12,325 bases of DNA from an uncultured Collinsella sp. (GTDB taxonomy: Bacteria; Actinomycetota; Coriobacteriia; Coriobacteriales; Coriobacteriaceae): assembly GCA_900757705.1 (NCBI GenBank), contig CAAEOW010000091.1, positions 1-12,325 of the forward strand, in the 5' to 3' direction. The notes under the pieces are model-generated. The model searched no databases and was not told the DNA's origin. It saw only the letters and a program-made list of their open reading frames with translations. The position numbers and the translations under genes are program-made. Each line of letters begins with the position of its first letter. The stretch's first letter is position 1. Of this stretch, positions 1-5,470 are shown one piece after another.

Positions 1-2
1 AC

Positions 3-65
3 ATAAAAGAAAAGGACCCCTTTGCAGAGGTCCTAGTCAATTCAAGGTGGCGGGGAAGGGAATCG
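3..65 (-). repeat. 63-bp direct repeat, distal copy (att-like remnant)
   Basis: This segment is identical, base for base, to 189-251 (offset 186). Read on the minus strand it contains the last 18 nt of a tRNA-Phe gene (from C56 of the T-loop to the discriminator A), CC, a short spacer, and a rho-independent terminator hairpin (3-34) with its T-tract. There is no 5' tRNA half here, so this copy cannot encode a tRNA. A tRNA 3' end duplicated together with its terminator is the usual footprint of a tyrosine-recombinase element that uses a tRNA as attB. No integrase is visible, and any larger element would lie to the left of the window. Confidence 0.85.
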
Positions 66-188
66 CGTCCGCGCGCTGCGCGGACGGACCGCTGCGGCGC
101 TTGCGCGCCTTGCGAGCTACGCTGGCAAACGCTAACGCGTTTCCTCAGCTCCGCGCCCTCACGGGGTTCGATTCCGTGCAGGGTCTAT
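66..188. other. Hairpin-rich insert between the tRNA 3'-end repeats
   Basis: The 123 bp between the two repeat copies hold no credible gene. They contain a run of inverted repeats. The first is perfect, with 9-bp arms around GCT at 66-86. Further small hairpins follow: GGCGC/GCGCC around TTGC, and an imperfect one built on AAACGC/GCGTTT. Near the right end, CACGG/CCGTG enclose a T-loop-like GGTTCGATT, which is inverted relative to the neighbouring tRNA. It may be a decayed mobile element, a repetitive palindromic element or a structured RNA; the sequence alone does not decide. Confidence 0.5.
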
Positions 189-220
189 ATAAAAGAAAAG
201 GACCCCTTTGCAGAGGTCCT
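189..220 (-). terminator. Rho-independent terminator of tRNA-Phe
   Basis: On the minus strand an 8-bp stem (AGGACCTC with GGGGTCCT, one T-G wobble; 213-220 with 199-206) closes a TGCAAA loop and is followed by TTTTCTTTT. It begins 14 nt past the tRNA discriminator base. An identical terminator sits in the distal repeat copy at 3-34. Confidence 0.85.
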
Positions 221-233
221 AGTCAATTCAAGG

Positions 234-251
<18 letters not shown>
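189..251 (-). repeat. 63-bp direct repeat, tRNA-proximal copy
   Basis: Second copy of the repeat at 3-65. Here it forms the actual 3' end of the tRNA-Phe gene: tRNA positions 56-73 plus the downstream terminator. Identity stops abruptly at 251, inside the T-loop, where the intact tRNA continues (GAACCC on the plus strand) while the other copy continues into the hairpin-rich insert. The breakpoint in the T-loop is a common integrase crossover region for tRNA-targeting elements. Confidence 0.85.
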
Positions 252-306
<55 letters not shown>

Positions 307-317
307 ATTTGAGGTGT

Positions 318-332
318 GCCTTGTTTCAAGGC
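318..332 (-). repeat. Perfect inverted repeat in the tRNA-Phe leader
   Basis: GCCTTG-AAA-CAAGGC on the minus strand has 6-bp arms and a 3-nt loop. It starts about where transcription should begin given the -10 box at 339-344, and ends 11 nt before the mature tRNA 5' end. The primary tRNA transcript would therefore start with a small hairpin, which might affect 5' processing or stability. Confidence 0.55.
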
Positions 333-338
333 TTGATT

Positions 339-366
339 AGTATAACCAAGGACGCGCTCCGGTCAA
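339..366 (-). promoter_or_regulatory. Sigma-70-type promoter of tRNA-Phe
   Basis: On the minus strand TTGACC (361-366) and TATACT (339-344) are separated by 16 nt. Both are near-consensus boxes, and the -10 box lies about 32 nt upstream of the mature tRNA 5' end. The rest of the gap to the next gene (367-441) holds an A/T-rich tract just upstream of the -35 box, which may act as an UP-like element. I see nothing else there. Confidence 0.8.
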
Positions 367-441
367 CCGAGAATTTAAAAAAAGTTTTTGAGCACGGCGT
401 CAGCCACAAGTCCGATCCTATAGAACAGCACGTTAGAGATA

Positions 442-729
442 TCAACCCGCCGCAAGAAGTTTTTCGCTCAGGGCTGCACGGGCAAACTCACTTGGCGTCA
501 TTCCTTCAGCCGCCGCCCGTCGACGAATCGCCTCCTTCATCCCTAGGGGAATCTTGACCGATAGCGTTGCCGTACCTTCGCTTGAAAGTGGAGGCCGCCC
601 GTGCACGATCCCCCCAACGGTATGCTCGCCGTCCGGAAACTCGCCATGCTCGTACGACTCGCACCACGTGTCAATCATTTCATCCGTTACAACCTGACCA
701 TTGGCAGCCGTATACGCCTTGCTCATCAT
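442..729 (-). CDS. Ribbon-helix-helix-type antitoxin (CopG-like), second gene of a TA pair
   Basis: This 95-aa protein likely neutralises the upstream small protein and represses its own operon. The C-terminal half (about residues 53-95) reads TATLSVKIPLGMKEAIRRR, then AAAEGMTPSEFARAALSEKL. That is a short beta strand followed by two helices with a helix-turn at GMTPSEF, the pattern of CopG/Arc ribbon-helix-helix DNA-binding domains. The N-terminal half (ANGQVVTDEMIDTWCESYEHGEF) is acidic and is the likely toxin-binding part. I chose ATG at 729, which overlaps the toxin stop codon and has AGAGGGG just upstream; ATG at 726 directly follows and is equally possible. The reading frame extends further upstream, but that part is shadowed by the toxin gene. 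RHH assignment is by pattern only. Confidence 0.75.
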   Translation of the reverse strand: MMSKAYTAANGQVVTDEMIDTWCESYEHGEFPDGEHTVGGIVHGRPPLSSEGTATLSVKIPLGMKEAIRRRAAAEGMTPSEFARAALSEKLLAAG

Positions 730-992
730 CGACCCCTCTGCCGAGCTCGCTCGATCTCTTGCCAGAATTTCTTCTGAACCGGAGACAGGACATGAATAAT
801 GAGCCATCCACGAATTAGTTCGACCGCAACAAGTTCCACACTTCGACCATCTGGAAGCCATCCAATGGCAAGCCATCTCGGCGGCTCATCCTCCGACTCG
901 CGGCGAATGCACTCAGTAACCGCGAACCAGGCACCAAGCACCTGCTTTTCCGTCAAGTGTTTTTTGGCGTTGGGATGGATCTCAACATCCAT
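726..992 (-). CDS. Putative toxin of a type II toxin-antitoxin pair
   Basis: This is an 88-aa protein starting MDVEIHPNAKKHLTEKQVL and ending in a basic helix (KKFWQEIERARQRGR). The middle has strand-like blocks, RWLAIGWLPDGRSVELVAVE and GWLIIHVLSP. The size, the basic C-terminus, the G-R-x-V-E-L-V-A-V block and the partner gene resemble compact RelE/BrnT-like RNase toxins, but catalytic residues cannot be assigned with confidence. ATG at 992 is preceded by GGAGGAG with about 7 nt spacing. The stop codon overlaps the start of the RHH gene by 4 bp, so translation is probably coupled. Toxin-first order is seen in HigBA and BrnTA families. An HPNAKKH-like start is common in small toxins of this sort. 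Function is inferred mainly from context. Confidence 0.65.
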   Translation of the reverse strand: MDVEIHPNAKKHLTEKQVLGAWFAVTECIRRESEDEPPRWLAIGWLPDGRSVELVAVELIRGWLIIHVLSPVQKKFWQEIERARQRGR

Positions 993-1017
993 GCATCTTC
1001 TCCTCCATCTTACCCAA

Positions 1018-1032
1018 TTTCGTATGACGAAA
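1018..1032. promoter_or_regulatory. Candidate operator palindrome of the TA pair
   Basis: TTTCGT-ATG-ACGAAA is a perfect inverted repeat with 6-bp arms. It ends 25 nt upstream of the toxin start codon and overlaps the best -10 candidate. Type II antitoxins with RHH domains usually bind such palindromes to repress their own operon, so this is the natural autoregulatory site here. Confidence 0.5.
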
Positions 1033-1047
1033 GTCCGCTGTCGCCAA
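1019..1047 (-). promoter_or_regulatory. Possible promoter of the TA pair
   Basis: On the minus strand TTGGCG (1042-1047) and TACGAA (1019-1024) are separated by 17 nt and lie just upstream of the toxin. Both boxes are weak, and the -10 box overlaps the palindrome at 1018-1032. The pair sits immediately after the DUF192 stop, so read-through from the pilus operon is an alternative. Confidence 0.3.
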
Positions 1048-1050
1048 TTC

Positions 1051-1410
1051 TTACGCCGGCACTTGTTGGAGGGTGGGAGGTGTAGCGAGGATTGAAGGGC
1101 GTTCCAGTACCGCCCAGGCACCGGGACAGGAACACATGCGCCAAAGGCGGACGTTTTCGTAGCATGCGAGGACGTTGCCGCTACGGTCGATAAAAGCAAT
1201 GTCGATGGGATAGGCCATAAAGCAGGTGTGGACCGAAGAGCAGCGTGGGAACGCCATGACGAGTGGCAATCCGTTGGCAGCAATCGGCGACCGCCCCAGC
1301 ATGCCGCGCAGGCGCACGGCAAACGACTCCGCCACCACAAACTCGGCAGGTGTCCAACCCAGCCTGTCGAGCGCCCGCGCGTAGGCAATGTAGGATGAGA
1401 CCGCGGTCAC
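1051..1410 (-). CDS. DUF192 family protein, last gene of the tad operon
   Basis: This 119-aa protein matches the DUF192 pattern. An early VAESFAVRLRGMLGR block corresponds to the usual 'A.T...R..GLMGR' segment. PLVMAFPRCSSVHTCFMAYP matches the segment usually read as 'F.MKNT..PLD'. IDIAFIDRSGNVLACYENVR and GAWAVLERP follow. The family is small and all-beta, and its molecular function is unknown. I chose GTG at 1410 because it overlaps the upstream TGA as GTGA, with a G-rich GGGGGTGG just before it; an in-frame GTG at 1431 would add seven residues. There are three Cys in the core (SSVHTCF, VLACYE, RMCSC), and no signal peptide. Its tight coupling to the pilus genes suggests a role in pilus assembly or surface-protein quality control, but that is inference. 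Confidence 0.8.
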   Translation of the reverse strand: MTAVSSYIAYARALDRLGWTPAEFVVAESFAVRLRGMLGRSPIAANGLPLVMAFPRCSSVHTCFMAYPIDIAFIDRSGNVLACYENVRLWRMCSCPGAWAVLERPSILATPPTLQQVPA

Positions 1411-1883
1411 GTGACCACCCCCGGACGCCACGGGTCAACTGTCACTGCGCGCTCGTGCGACAACTGTGCCGGTGCCCCCAGCGAAACGCCGGCGATGCTG
1501 AGCGAGCTCGGCCACGGCTCGTAGCGCATGGTGCAGGTATAGGTCCTAAACGTACCGGAAAGCGAAAGCAGACCGCCATCCGATGTCGTCGCACCCTGTT
1601 CGCTCGAGACCTCGATCTGCAAGTCATAGCCTTCCATGGCATGTTGGATCTGAGCCTGAACGGTCGCGGAGGCATCGATGGAGCTGTCGTCTCCCTCCCC
1701 GCTCGGAGCCACGGCGTGCGCCAGCACGATATCGGGCACCACGCGGTCGAAGCGTGCGACCGCACCGGCAAAGAGCATGACGTTGTACACAATAAGAGCC
1801 AGAACCAGCAGGATTGGCGCGACCACGGCCATCTCGACCGTCGCCTGGGCGCGCTCCTCGCGCAGGCGCTTGCGGATGCCCAT
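1407..1883 (-). CDS. tadE: TadE-like pseudopilin (small copy)
   Basis: This 158-aa protein has a basic start (MGIRKRLREERAQ), then ATVEMAVVAPILLVLALIVYN as a single hydrophobic segment (about 15-38), then a soluble extracellular domain. The REERAQATVEM block matches the pre-pseudopilin cleavage region of Tad minor subunits: Glu would be +5 if cleavage falls between A12 and Q13. TadE-type proteins are processed by the prepilin peptidase and initiate or cap the pilus. ATG at 1883 overlaps the upstream TAA by one base (TAATG), with a G-rich Shine-Dalgarno. The open frame continues upstream, but only as a shadow of the neighbour. The C-terminus overlaps the DUF192 start by 4 bp. Confidence 0.85.
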   Translation of the reverse strand: MGIRKRLREERAQATVEMAVVAPILLVLALIVYNVMLFAGAVARFDRVVPDIVLAHAVAPSGEGDDSSIDASATVQAQIQHAMEGYDLQIEVSSEQGATTSDGGLLSLSGTFRTYTCTMRYEPWPSSLSIAGVSLGAPAQLSHERAVTVDPWRPGVVT

Positions 1884-4036
1884 TACGACCCACCGCCCAG
1901 GGCACCCGTCAGTGTGGCGACATCGACGGTAAGTGGGATGGAACCGCCGCCGGGCAGCGGAATCTCCGCTAGCGTGAACACCGCACCGCTGATGGTGCGC
2001 TCGACTTGATATTCCAGCGCCTCGCAAAGCGCCTTGGGGTCGGTCACGCCCAGCGGAATACTTCGTAGCTTGTCCTGCGCATCAGAAAGAGCTGTGATGT
2101 CAGACCCCGGGCTCTTGATGACGTTGGCGGTATCGGTCAGCACCGGCTTTCGCAGGCGCAAGTCGCACGGCTCCAAGCCCAGCGCCGCCACGGACGCCGA
2201 AACGGTATCGCCGAGCCACGATGCAATGGAGCCCAGCGTGCCACTGCCCCCTCCCAGGCCATCGATCATCTCATCCATAAGCTCGTCGGCCGAGCCTTGG
2301 ATGTCTCCGTATCCCACAAGCAGCCGTCCCCAAACATCCATGACGCCATCGAGTACGCCGACAACACCGCCCGAACGCTCCTCCAACGTCGAGAAAAACC
2401 GCGAGAGAACGTTGTTCTGAGCCGTCGCGTCATCGGGTGCCAGCACCGCAGCAGAGATAGCACCGCGCTCGCCAAGCCTGACCGCCGCGTTAAACGAAGA
2501 GTTGAGTTCATCGGAGCTCGAGATGGCACCCGAAACCGCAAAGGCAACCACGCCGTTGCGACCGGGCGGAGCGATACGCGGGCGCTCACCGGAAAGTTCT
2601 TTGATGGCGGTATCGAACGCATTGCCCGCACGGTCGGCTTCGTCCTCGGTCTGACGCTCGAGCTCGAGCTCCTTGTTGCGACAGTCGACGTAGTCCTCCA
2701 GGGCGTCTTTAAACTTGTCAAAGTGATACTCGAAGCCGTTTTCGATAGAGGTTGAAGGCGCCGCAACAGCACCAAGCGACAAAACGCCAAAATGGCATTT
2801 GCTGCATTTATCCTGTCCATCGTAATCGGCAACCGAAGCAAATCCGCTCGGCGTCCCTTTCTTATAGTTAGGGCAGGTCGTCCCGTAATGCAGATACGCC
2901 TTGTCATCGTTCACGCTAGTCGGCCACACCGCATCGGTATAGAGTTCCGTCGCCCGAACCTCATCAGAGTTGCGCGGCAGCAGCGGAATATAGGAGGAAA
3001 CCCTGTCTCCGTTCTCGGTTATATATGCCCGATCGACCTCCGCGTTCGCATAGGTATAAAACGCCTTACGCGCCGCAGACTCTGCCTTCATCTCGACACT
3101 CGAGCCCTGGGGCTTCTCATTTGTCAGACGCCAATGGTAGTAGTCCTTCGCGCGATCAAGGGCAACTTGAGGCTCCCACGTAACGCTCGATGAGTAATGC
3201 GGATTTTGAACACCGGAAAGATCCGTTAGGCTTTTCGCGCGCTCCCACATGCAAGAACAGCTGCCGACCGAGCCCTTGTCAGACCCACCACAATCCGCCA
3301 GCCAAGCACGCTCTTTAGCCTTCGCCGTGTCCTCAGAAGCCTTCCGCAGCTCCTCGGCCGCACGCTCTAAATCATCTGATGTGTCTTTAATGGTATCGGT
3401 CGAGATCTCTGACCCTTTGATCGCAGCGAAGTCCGACTCGGATGTCCTGGGCACGGCAAGCGCCGTACCGGTATAGGTCACACTATCGGTATCCTGCGCC
3501 GACACCGCCTGCGTGGCACGCGCGGCGATCAGATACAGCAGAGCCGTCTCGATTTTCTGTAAGCCTTCCGATGCGCTTTTGGCAAACTTGTTGCGCGTTT
3601 TAATGATCTCGATCCCGGTGTCGACCATATTGCCGGCAACCGGCTCGACACCCGGGATGAGGATGGCGACCAGGCCCGTCCCGATCGTGGCAAACCCCGC
3701 CAGCCCCAGACTCAAGATACTCGCATCAACCACCGTGGCAGCCGTGTGATAGGACGACACCACGTTGGCACCCGCCAGCGCGCCGCTATCAGCCGCCACC
3801 TGGGTGTCCCCGGCACGCGACATGCTCCATATCGCCGCGGTCGACGAAAACAACAATGTGAGCACCACTAGGATGACCACGGCAGAAGAAAGCGTGGTAT
3901 AGGCACCGTCTTCGATAAACAGATCGACACCGGCTCGACCCATAAAGCCGCCTCGCTTGCGATGGCAGCTCGGACGGTGCGTCAAAACGCGTCTAGACCA
4001 GAAACGCTTAATCCCATGCAGCAATCCACGAATCAT
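1883..4036 (-). CDS. Large TadG-like pilus-locus protein
   Basis: This 717-aa protein has a basic 60-residue cytoplasmic tail and a single membrane segment (about 50-72, SSAVVILVVLTLLFSSTAAI). Next comes GDTQVAADSGALAGA (76-90), which resembles the 'Q.AADAAALAGA' signature after the membrane helix of TadG-like proteins. A second hydrophobic stretch follows (about 107-129), then a large extracellular region with a charged helical part (217-248), Cys at 249, 260, 262, 388, 411, 414, 452, 624 and 671, and a Gly-rich tail. EDGAYTTLSSA before the membrane helix is a degenerate version of the pseudopilin motif and lacks the +5 Glu. ATG at 4036 has a strong GGAGG 7 nt upstream and overlaps the preceding gene by 29 bp; ATG at 3943 is an alternative start. 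It may be a tip or surface subunit of the pilus; exact function is unknown. Confidence 0.75.
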   Translation of the reverse strand: MIRGLLHGIKRFWSRRVLTHRPSCHRKRGGFMGRAGVDLFIEDGAYTTLSSAVVILVVLTLLFSSTAAIWSMSRAGDTQVAADSGALAGANVVSSYHTAATVVDASILSLGLAGFATIGTGLVAILIPGVEPVAGNMVDTGIEIIKTRNKFAKSASEGLQKIETALLYLIAARATQAVSAQDTDSVTYTGTALAVPRTSESDFAAIKGSEISTDTIKDTSDDLERAAEELRKASEDTAKAKERAWLADCGGSDKGSVGSCSCMWERAKSLTDLSGVQNPHYSSSVTWEPQVALDRAKDYYHWRLTNEKPQGSSVEMKAESAARKAFYTYANAEVDRAYITENGDRVSSYIPLLPRNSDEVRATELYTDAVWPTSVNDDKAYLHYGTTCPNYKKGTPSGFASVADYDGQDKCSKCHFGVLSLGAVAAPSTSIENGFEYHFDKFKDALEDYVDCRNKELELERQTEDEADRAGNAFDTAIKELSGERPRIAPPGRNGVVAFAVSGAISSSDELNSSFNAAVRLGERGAISAAVLAPDDATAQNNVLSRFFSTLEERSGGVVGVLDGVMDVWGRLLVGYGDIQGSADELMDEMIDGLGGGSGTLGSIASWLGDTVSASVAALGLEPCDLRLRKPVLTDTANVIKSPGSDITALSDAQDKLRSIPLGVTDPKALCEALEYQVERTISGAVFTLAEIPLPGGGSIPLTVDVATLTGALGGGS

Positions 4037-4505
4037 AATCTCCCTCCAGCCATTCGGGACGCGATTGATACGAGACATCGACCTTGAGCTCAACGTAGCC
4101 GCCCTCGGCGGTACCACCCATAGCCTGCACAAACGCACCGATCACAGGCAACGGCTTGACCTCGCCGGAAACGGACACGGACGAGGCGCCACCCGCACCG
4201 ACCCGGCCAAGCTCGATATCCCACGACAACGGCCCGCCGGCATGAAAGATCGAAACGTTGGGCACTGCGGCAAGTCGGCGGCGGGTGAACTCCTTAAGAT
4301 CGTCGTCCTCCGCCGTCGTCGTGGTCATGAGCCGCGCGGTCTCGGCGGCGGCAGACTCCATGACCGCGCGCGTATAGAGCAGACACACCGGTTGCAGTGC
4401 GAGAAGGATGAGCGTCAGAAACGTCGGCAGCAAAAAAGCGGCCTCGACCGTAGACTGCGCCCGGTCCTCGCGCGCGATATCAATACAGCGCGATGTCCTC
4501 AGCAC
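4008..4505 (-). CDS. tadE: TadE-like pseudopilin (second copy)
   Basis: This 165-aa protein has a short basic N-terminus, then IAREDRAQSTVEAAFLLPTF and a hydrophobic segment to about residue 44 (LTLILLALQPVCLLYT), then an extracellular domain ending near DYDSWIAAWD. The REDRAQSTVEA block is the same signature as in the neighbouring pilin-like proteins. The start is uncertain: GTG at 4505 overlaps the upstream gene by 26 bp but has no clear Shine-Dalgarno, and no ATG lies between it and the motif. An ATT nearer the upstream stop has GAGGA about 11 nt before it and cannot be excluded. Translation probably depends on coupling to the upstream pilin-like gene. Confidence 0.8.
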   Translation of the reverse strand: MLRTSRCIDIAREDRAQSTVEAAFLLPTFLTLILLALQPVCLLYTRAVMESAAAETARLMTTTTAEDDDLKEFTRRRLAAVPNVSIFHAGGPLSWDIELGRVGAGGASSVSVSGEVKPLPVIGAFVQAMGGTAEGGYVELKVDVSYQSRPEWLEGDYDSWIAAWD

Positions 4506-4698
4506 CCGCAGCAGCGTCGACAACCGATGTCGAGGTGACGCCGTGAGACGCCGCCCGCTCGACCAGCGCCGCCAAGCGCCCATCGGTGCCAGCACGCCAA
4601 AGCCCCGCAATCGCCAGCACGATCGATAACAGCGCCACCGTGACGATGGCGTATTCCACAGTCGCTTGGGCAACCTCCTCACGCAGAACGCCATGCAT
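4480..4698 (-). CDS. Second small pilin-like protein (72 aa)
   Basis: This 72-residue protein starts MHGVLREEVAQATVEYAIVT, followed by a hydrophobic helix (to about 33, VALLSIVLAIAGLW) and a short polar tail. It shares the RE[ED]xAQxTxEYA signature with Flp but has a longer, sequence-unrelated C-terminus. That makes it a minor pilin or a Flp-like pseudopilin. ATG at 4698 lies one base after the upstream stop and is preceded by AAAGGAGGGG, one of the best ribosome-binding sites in the cluster, suggesting substantial expression. The mature protein would be about 62 residues if cleaved after A10. Its role is inferred from the motif and position. Confidence 0.8.
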   Translation of the reverse strand: MHGVLREEVAQATVEYAIVTVALLSIVLAIAGLWRAGTDGRLAALVERAASHGVTSTSVVDAAAGAEDIALY

Positions 4699-4699
4699 T

Positions 4700-5263
4700 T
4701 CACGACCCCTCCTTTGAGCTTATTGTTTGCGGGACCAGGCGCACGGCGCGCAGACGACACGAAGCATCGCCAGTATCCGCAGCAACCGTCACCATATCGA
4801 CCCAGCCGCGTCCGTCACGCACGATGGCGCCCCACACGTTTCCCTTGATGTCGAGATAGCCGCTCAGAGCAAGTTGCGCCGTGGGTACCTCGCGATAGGA
4901 ACGCAGCATATCCGCCGCCGCTTCGGTCATCGGTCGGTCCTCGGACCATGCAAGCCGGACCGCAATCGCGTTGTCCTCAGGCGAATCCGTCGCAGTGCCA
5001 GACCGCTTGTCGAGCGTCCGCAGAAAGGTTTGCGCCGTGACAGCGACATCCGAATCGTCCGCATCTCGCATCTCATCTTTTTGAGACGCCACCGCCGAAT
5101 CTGAGCCCGAATCGAAGGCGGCCCCAGGACGCTGCTGCCGCGCGGCGTTAAGCCCCCAAAGCACCGCCGCTATCGCCACGGTCAGGCAAGCAAACACCAG
5201 CAGCACCCCGATGGGGCGCTCGCCCTCTACAGGCTGTTGATGCCCTCGCTGATAGCGTTCCAT
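4700..5263 (-). CDS. Unknown single-pass membrane protein of the tad cluster
   Basis: I do not recognise a family. The 187-aa protein has a short polar N-terminus, one membrane helix (about 17-39, PIGVLLVFACLTVAIAAVLWG) and a mostly acidic linker (50-75, rich in Asp, Ser and Ala). A folded C-terminal domain of about 110 residues follows (VTAQTFLRTLD to AVRLVPQ), with alternating strand-like segments such as LALSGYLDIKGNVWGAIVRD. It lacks the pilin signature. The start at 5263 lies inside flp (37-bp overlap) with only a weak AAGG upstream; a GTG at 5209 is possible but would remove the residues before the helix. Position between the two pilins suggests an accessory or regulatory factor of pilus assembly. 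Confidence 0.75.
   Translation of the reverse strand: MERYQRGHQQPVEGERPIGVLLVFACLTVAIAAVLWGLNAARQQRPGAAFDSGSDSAVASQKDEMRDADDSDVAVTAQTFLRTLDKRSGTATDSPEDNAIAVRLAWSEDRPMTEAAADMLRSYREVPTAQLALSGYLDIKGNVWGAIVRDGRGWVDMVTVAADTGDASCRLRAVRLVPQTISSKEGS
5203..5219 (-). other. Hairpin just after the flp stop codon
   Basis: On the minus strand GCGCCCC-ATC-GGGGTGC forms a 7-bp stem with one G-T wobble and a 3-nt loop, beginning 8 nt past the flp stop codon. No T-tract follows, so it is not a full terminator. It could stabilise the 3' end of a processed flp message and so raise pilin level over the downstream genes. Confidence 0.35.
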
Positions 5264-5460
5264 AGATCTTGGACCTTGCCTTTAAATGCAACGATGGCAA
5301 TAATCGCGATCACCACAAGCACGCCCACCAAAATGGCGTACTCGGTGGTACCCTGCGCGCTCTCCTCCCGCAACAGCTCCTTGGCATGCTGGCGAGCGCG
5401 GATCGCCCGGCAAAAAGCCCAGTTCCAAGCCTTGTCAGCAACTTCGACCATCGTGTTCAT
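5227..5460 (-). CDS. flp: Flp-type major pilin precursor
   Basis: This 77-aa protein has a 35-residue leader rich in basic residues, then AQGTTEYAILVGVL, a long hydrophobic helix (about 41-58) and a short polar tail (KGKVQDLWNAISEGINSL). This is the layout of Flp/Fap pilins: tiny mature subunit, Glu-Tyr at the start of the helix, and one helix forming the fibre. Placing Glu at +5, as in known Flp pilins, puts the cleavage site between A35 and Q36, giving a 42-residue mature pilin. The canonical Gly -1 is absent at that point, although G37 is two residues on. ATG at 5460 has GGGAGGA 5-6 nt upstream and lies 10 nt after tadC. It is the main structural subunit. Confidence 0.95.
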   Translation of the reverse strand: MNTMVEVADKAWNWAFCRAIRARQHAKELLREESAQGTTEYAILVGVLVVIAIIAIVAFKGKVQDLWNAISEGINSL

Positions 5461-5470
5461 GTATTCCTCC

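Noticed and set aside
150..186. A second tRNA on the plus strand, suggested by GGTTCGATTCC
   Set aside because: No D-arm or anticodon arm lies upstream, and a 7-nt T-loop would leave a mismatched T-stem.
367..441. Possible terminator after the antitoxin gene (T-run near 373-385)
   Set aside because: The only nearby stem is 5 bp with two G-T pairs and lies 12 nt from the T-run. The tract is better read as A/T-rich sequence upstream of the tRNA promoter.
993..1388. N-terminal extension of the toxin frame (132 extra residues)
   Set aside because: This part overlaps the DUF192 gene in another frame and is Arg/Ser/Leu-rich; the ATG at 992 has a strong Shine-Dalgarno.
1263..2009. 248-aa plus-strand open frame opposite tadE and DUF192
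   Set aside because: It has Arg/His/Pro-rich composition typical of an antisense shadow, while both minus-strand genes have clear motifs and coupled starts.
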